Assembly (NCBI GenBank): GCA_045617845.1
Contig: JAZLJL010000088.1
Location: 1 to 34,365, forward strand
Length of the DNA: 34,365 nt
DNA from: UBA1181 sp045617845
GTDB lineage: Bacteria; Bacteroidota; Bacteroidia; Bacteroidales; Paludibacteraceae
Direction of reading: 5' to 3'
Shown here in pieces: positions 32,341-34,365 of the stretch; position 1 is the stretch's first letter, and every line of letters begins with the position of its first letter. The notes under the pieces are model-generated. The model saw only the letters and a list, made by a program, of their open reading frames with translations. It did not search any database and was not told the origin of the DNA. A program made the translations under genes and the position numbers.

Positions 32341-32745
32341 ATGAATATAACATACAAAGAGACGCACGACTTCACCAGCAAAGAGTTGGAGAATTTATTC
32401 CTTTCGGTGGAATGGTCGTCAGGACACTTCCCCGATAAACTGGTGGTCGCCATGAAAAATTTCAAGACTGTCTATTCGGCTTGGGACGGCGACAAACTAA
32501 TAGGCATGATTTGTGCGATGGACGACGGAATCATGAACGCCTACGTCCACTATCTTTTGGTCAACCCCGAATACCATGGCAGGATGATTGGCAGAACTTT
32601 AGTCTCCATGACAAAAGAACATTATAAAGATTACTTGCGTGTGGCGGTCATAGCCTACGACGACGAACTGCACTTCTACGAGCAGTGCGGATTCGTGAAG
32701 AGCGGCGACGCCTCGCCGATGTTCATCACCAGTTTATGGACCTAA
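32341..32745 (+). CDS. GNAT-family N-acetyltransferase
   Basis: Encodes 134 aa with a single GNAT domain. The acetyl-CoA-binding region is YLLVNPEYHGRMIGRTLVSM, a R-x-x-G-x-type pyrophosphate loop after a beta-strand, and ELHFYEQCGFVKSG is the usual C-terminal motif. The substrate is unknown. It is the first gene of a four-gene plus-strand run; the zinc-ribbon gene begins 11 bases downstream. Confidence 0.85.
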   Translation: MNITYKETHDFTSKELENLFLSVEWSSGHFPDKLVVAMKNFKTVYSAWDGDKLIGMICAMDDGIMNAYVHYLLVNPEYHGRMIGRTLVSMTKEHYKDYLRVAVIAYDDELHFYEQCGFVKSGDASPMFITSLWT

Positions 32746-32756
32746 TATTTTATCAG

Positions 32757-33032
32757 ATGGATACGAATCAAAAAAATTGTCAGAGCTGCGGCATGCCGCT
32801 CACAAACGACCTTCTCGGCACGGACGCTGACGGCGGCAAAAACAATGATTACTGCATGTTCTGCTTCAAAAATGGAGCTTTCACCATGGATTACACCATG
32901 GACGAAATGATAGATCACTGCGCCCAGTTCATCGACGAAGTGAACAAACATATGCCCCAACCCATGACGAAGGAAGAGTACAAACAGATGATGAGGGAAT
33001 TTTTTCCAAAATTAAAACGATGGAAGATATAG
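32757..33032 (+). CDS. Small zinc-ribbon protein
   Basis: Encodes 91 aa. The ATG at 32757 is chosen because MDTNQKNCQSCGMPL is the usual opening; upstream codons overlap the acetyltransferase gene. The CxxC pair CQSC near residue 8 and CMFC near residue 33 form a putative zinc ribbon (Zn_ribbon_2-like). The rest is a helical tail with Met-rich MPQPMTKEEYKQMMREFFP. Function unknown; it may bind metal or act as an adaptor. The next gene starts at or just before its stop. Confidence 0.82.
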   Translation: MDTNQKNCQSCGMPLTNDLLGTDADGGKNNDYCMFCFKNGAFTMDYTMDEMIDHCAQFIDEVNKHMPQPMTKEEYKQMMREFFPKLKRWKI

Positions 33033-33034
33033 AC

Positions 33035-33721
33035 ATGGAAACGGAAAGAATCTTGCTTCGCCGTTGGCAAGACAACGACGCAGAAGCCTTATACAAATAC
33101 GCGTCCGACCCTGATGTGGGACCGCACGCAGGATGGTCAGTCCACAAGAGCGTCGACGAAAGCCGAACGGTCATCAAAGATATTTTCACGAACGACCACA
33201 CTTGGGCGATTGTGCTGAAAGAGACTAACGAACCGATAGGTTGCATGGGCTATTTCCCTTTCGGAGAAAGTAACATCCCCATCGGCGAGCATGATTGTGA
33301 AGCCGGTTACTGGGTGGCGAAACCCTACTGGAACCAGGGAATCTGTACCGAAGCGTTGCGAAAGATGATTGATTATTGCTTCAACGAGAAACATTTCGAC
33401 ATCATCTGGGCCGACCATTTCACGGGGAACCCGGCTTCCGGACGGGTGATGGAGAAATGCGGGTTCAAAGACACGGGAATGCTCAACCAATGCAGTCAAC
33501 TGCTAGGCGGAGACAAAGACCAAGTGAGGATATACAAACTCAGGAAGCAACCTATACCTTGCGAAACCTGTAAGTTCAGGGCAAAGTACGATCAAAACCC
33601 CCAATCGCTTCTCGGTCGCTTTTGGAGATGGCACATCAAAATTTGTCCAGGCTGGAAAGCCTTCTTTGGCTCGCTGACAGAAAACGAGAAGAACATGTAT
33701 CGGGAGAAATATAAAATCTGA
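33035..33721 (+). CDS. GNAT acetyltransferase fused to a C-terminal cysteine module
   Basis: Encodes 228 aa from the ATG at 33035 (METERILLRRW, the family's usual opening). An ATG at 33020, overlapping the zinc-ribbon gene by 13 bases, is the alternative. Residues 1-170 are a RimJ/RimL-type acetyltransferase: GYWVAKPYWNQGICTEALRK includes the acetyl-CoA loop, and NPASGRVMEKCGF the C-terminal motif. Residues from about 175 form an extra Cys/Trp-rich module: IPCETCKFRAKYDQNP, LLGRFWRWHIKICPGWKAF, then NEKNMYREKYKI. I have not seen a firm function for this tail; it may bind metal. Confidence 0.83.
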   Translation: METERILLRRWQDNDAEALYKYASDPDVGPHAGWSVHKSVDESRTVIKDIFTNDHTWAIVLKETNEPIGCMGYFPFGESNIPIGEHDCEAGYWVAKPYWNQGICTEALRKMIDYCFNEKHFDIIWADHFTGNPASGRVMEKCGFKDTGMLNQCSQLLGGDKDQVRIYKLRKQPIPCETCKFRAKYDQNPQSLLGRFWRWHIKICPGWKAFFGSLTENEKNMYREKYKI

Positions 33722-33756
33722 TTTTAGAAAAAAAAAAAAATAAAATAAAATTAACC

Positions 33757-34203
33757 ATGAATCATAAAGAAAAAGCGTTGGATTATTTCGGGAGGAAGTT
33801 CCATTGTTCCCAAGCTGTCTTGGCGGCGTATGCCCAAGAATGCGGACTAACGGAAGAGCAGGCGTTGAAACTCGGAGCCTGTTTCGGAAGTGGCATGCGG
33901 AAAGGCGAAGTGTGCGGTGCCTGCACAGGCGCACTGATGGTGCTAGGCGCCTTGTATGGTCAATACGACAAAAATGACGAAGGTAGTCGATCGACTGCCA
34001 ATGAGGTGAACGACAAAATGATGGATCTATTCAAAGAAAAGTGCGGTTCCTATTTGTGCAATGAATTGTTGCAATGCGACATCTCCACCCAAGAAGGCGT
34101 GAAGAATGCGCTCGCAAAGAACTTGTTCACAGAGTTTTGTCCCCTAATGGTCGCTAACGCTGTCGACATCCTGGATCAGATAATAGCGGAACAAAAACAA
34201 TAA
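33757..34203 (+). CDS. C_GCAxxG_C_C family protein
   Basis: Encodes 148 aa. The family is defined by spaced cysteines, here FHCSQAVLAAYAQECG, LGACFGSGMRKGEVCGACTGALM (the C-GCAxxG core), KCGSYLCNELLQCD and FCPLMVANA. Members are often annotated as putative redox-active or metal-binding, and their biochemical role is unknown. No signal peptide. It is the last gene of the run with two acetyltransferases and a zinc-ribbon protein; an A-rich 35-base spacer separates it from the previous gene. No hairpin terminator follows; the MITE-like element starts 23 bases after the stop. Confidence 0.88.
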   Translation: MNHKEKALDYFGRKFHCSQAVLAAYAQECGLTEEQALKLGACFGSGMRKGEVCGACTGALMVLGALYGQYDKNDEGSRSTANEVNDKMMDLFKEKCGSYLCNELLQCDISTQEGVKNALAKNLFTEFCPLMVANAVDILDQIIAEQKQ

Positions 34204-34226
34204 TGAAACGATCGTATTTTTTATAA

Positions 34227-34365
34227 GAAGCTGTTTAAAAATTTACGAAAAAGTTTCTTATTGGGCTTTTTATGGATACTTTTTGTCTATTTTAATCATT
34301 TCCTCAGTCACAATGGAACCCCATTGCTCCTATCGGAAATAATCAAAATATCCTAAAAAGTCTCT
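34227..34365. mobile_element. MITE-like element, second copy, inverted and cut by the window end
   Basis: Starts with GAAGCTGTTTAAA and is the reverse complement of the left-end element (37-211) over all of its visible 139 bases, with scattered substitutions. It retains the central CAATGG/CCATTG hairpin. About 36 bases are expected beyond the window edge. Confidence 0.75.

Noticed and set aside
1..34365. Composite transposon or conjugative element bounded by the two inverted elements
   Set aside because: The interior is mostly essential housekeeping genes (serS, thrS, infC, rplT) with no transposase, integrase or transfer gene.
1..34365. CRISPR arrays
   Set aside because: No array of equal repeats with unique spacers was seen. 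The repeats at 8915-9038 have very short, AT-rich spacers and surround a promoter.

Overview
The window looks like a chromosomal segment of a member of the Bacteroidales (phylum Bacteroidota). Many genes are preceded by the phylum's promoter pattern (TTTG, 18 to 22 bases, TAnnTTTG). One secreted glycoside hydrolase ends in a type IX secretion (T9SS) sorting domain. Lipoproteins, an FKBP-type lipoprotein, a BspA-type leucine-rich-repeat remnant, a type II glutaminyl cyclase and the order thrS-infC-rpmI-rplT all fit. I cannot place it to genus. Two polysaccharide-degrading enzymes suggest a plant-fibre-rich habitat such as gut or rumen.

Layout. 1-950: a MITE-like element abutting degraded surface-protein genes. 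950-5000 (minus): GH9 cellulase, histidine acid phosphatase, unknown lipoprotein. 5200-7230 (minus): agmatine deiminase and N-carbamoylputrescine amidase, a two-step agmatine-to-putrescine operon. 7370-9040 (minus): an AlbA_2/ATPase/winged-helix regulator whose promoter lies inside an array of short direct repeats. 9130-11660 (minus): O-methyltransferase, FKBP lipoprotein and serS. 11800-14540: bifunctional hisB, a small lipoprotein and an EamA transporter. 14660-16205: an AT-rich cassette with its own promoter, a long folded 5' leader, a PD-(D/E)XK nuclease-like gene and a terminator. 16300-18410: topoisomerase III. 18525-22604 (minus): outer-membrane barrel, LtaS-like sulfatase-fold enzyme and miaB. 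22667-24662: LptB-type ABC ATPase and glutaminyl cyclase. 24729-24906: tRNA-Glu(CTC) with promoter and terminator. 24999-26082 (minus): tatA-tatC. 26122-29810: thrS, then infC-rpmI-rplT. 29812-32193: a small peptide gene and a CBM6-esterase. 32284-34203: a four-gene run of acetyltransferases and cysteine-rich proteins. 34227-34365: an inverted second copy of the left-end element, cut by the window edge.

How the genes fit together. Most of the window is housekeeping: translation (serS, thrS, infC, L35, L20, tRNA-Glu, miaB), envelope biogenesis and export (lptB-like, tatAC, OMP, glutaminyl cyclase), polyamine and histidine metabolism. The glutaminyl cyclase connects to other products here, because several predicted signal peptides leave Gln at the new N-terminus. 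The accessory parts most worth a second look are the folded-leader nuclease cassette, the repeat-controlled AlbA_2 gene, the cysteine-rich cluster at the right end, and infC, which has no ATG, GTG or TTG able to start a complete protein and most likely starts at ATC behind a strong Shine-Dalgarno sequence.
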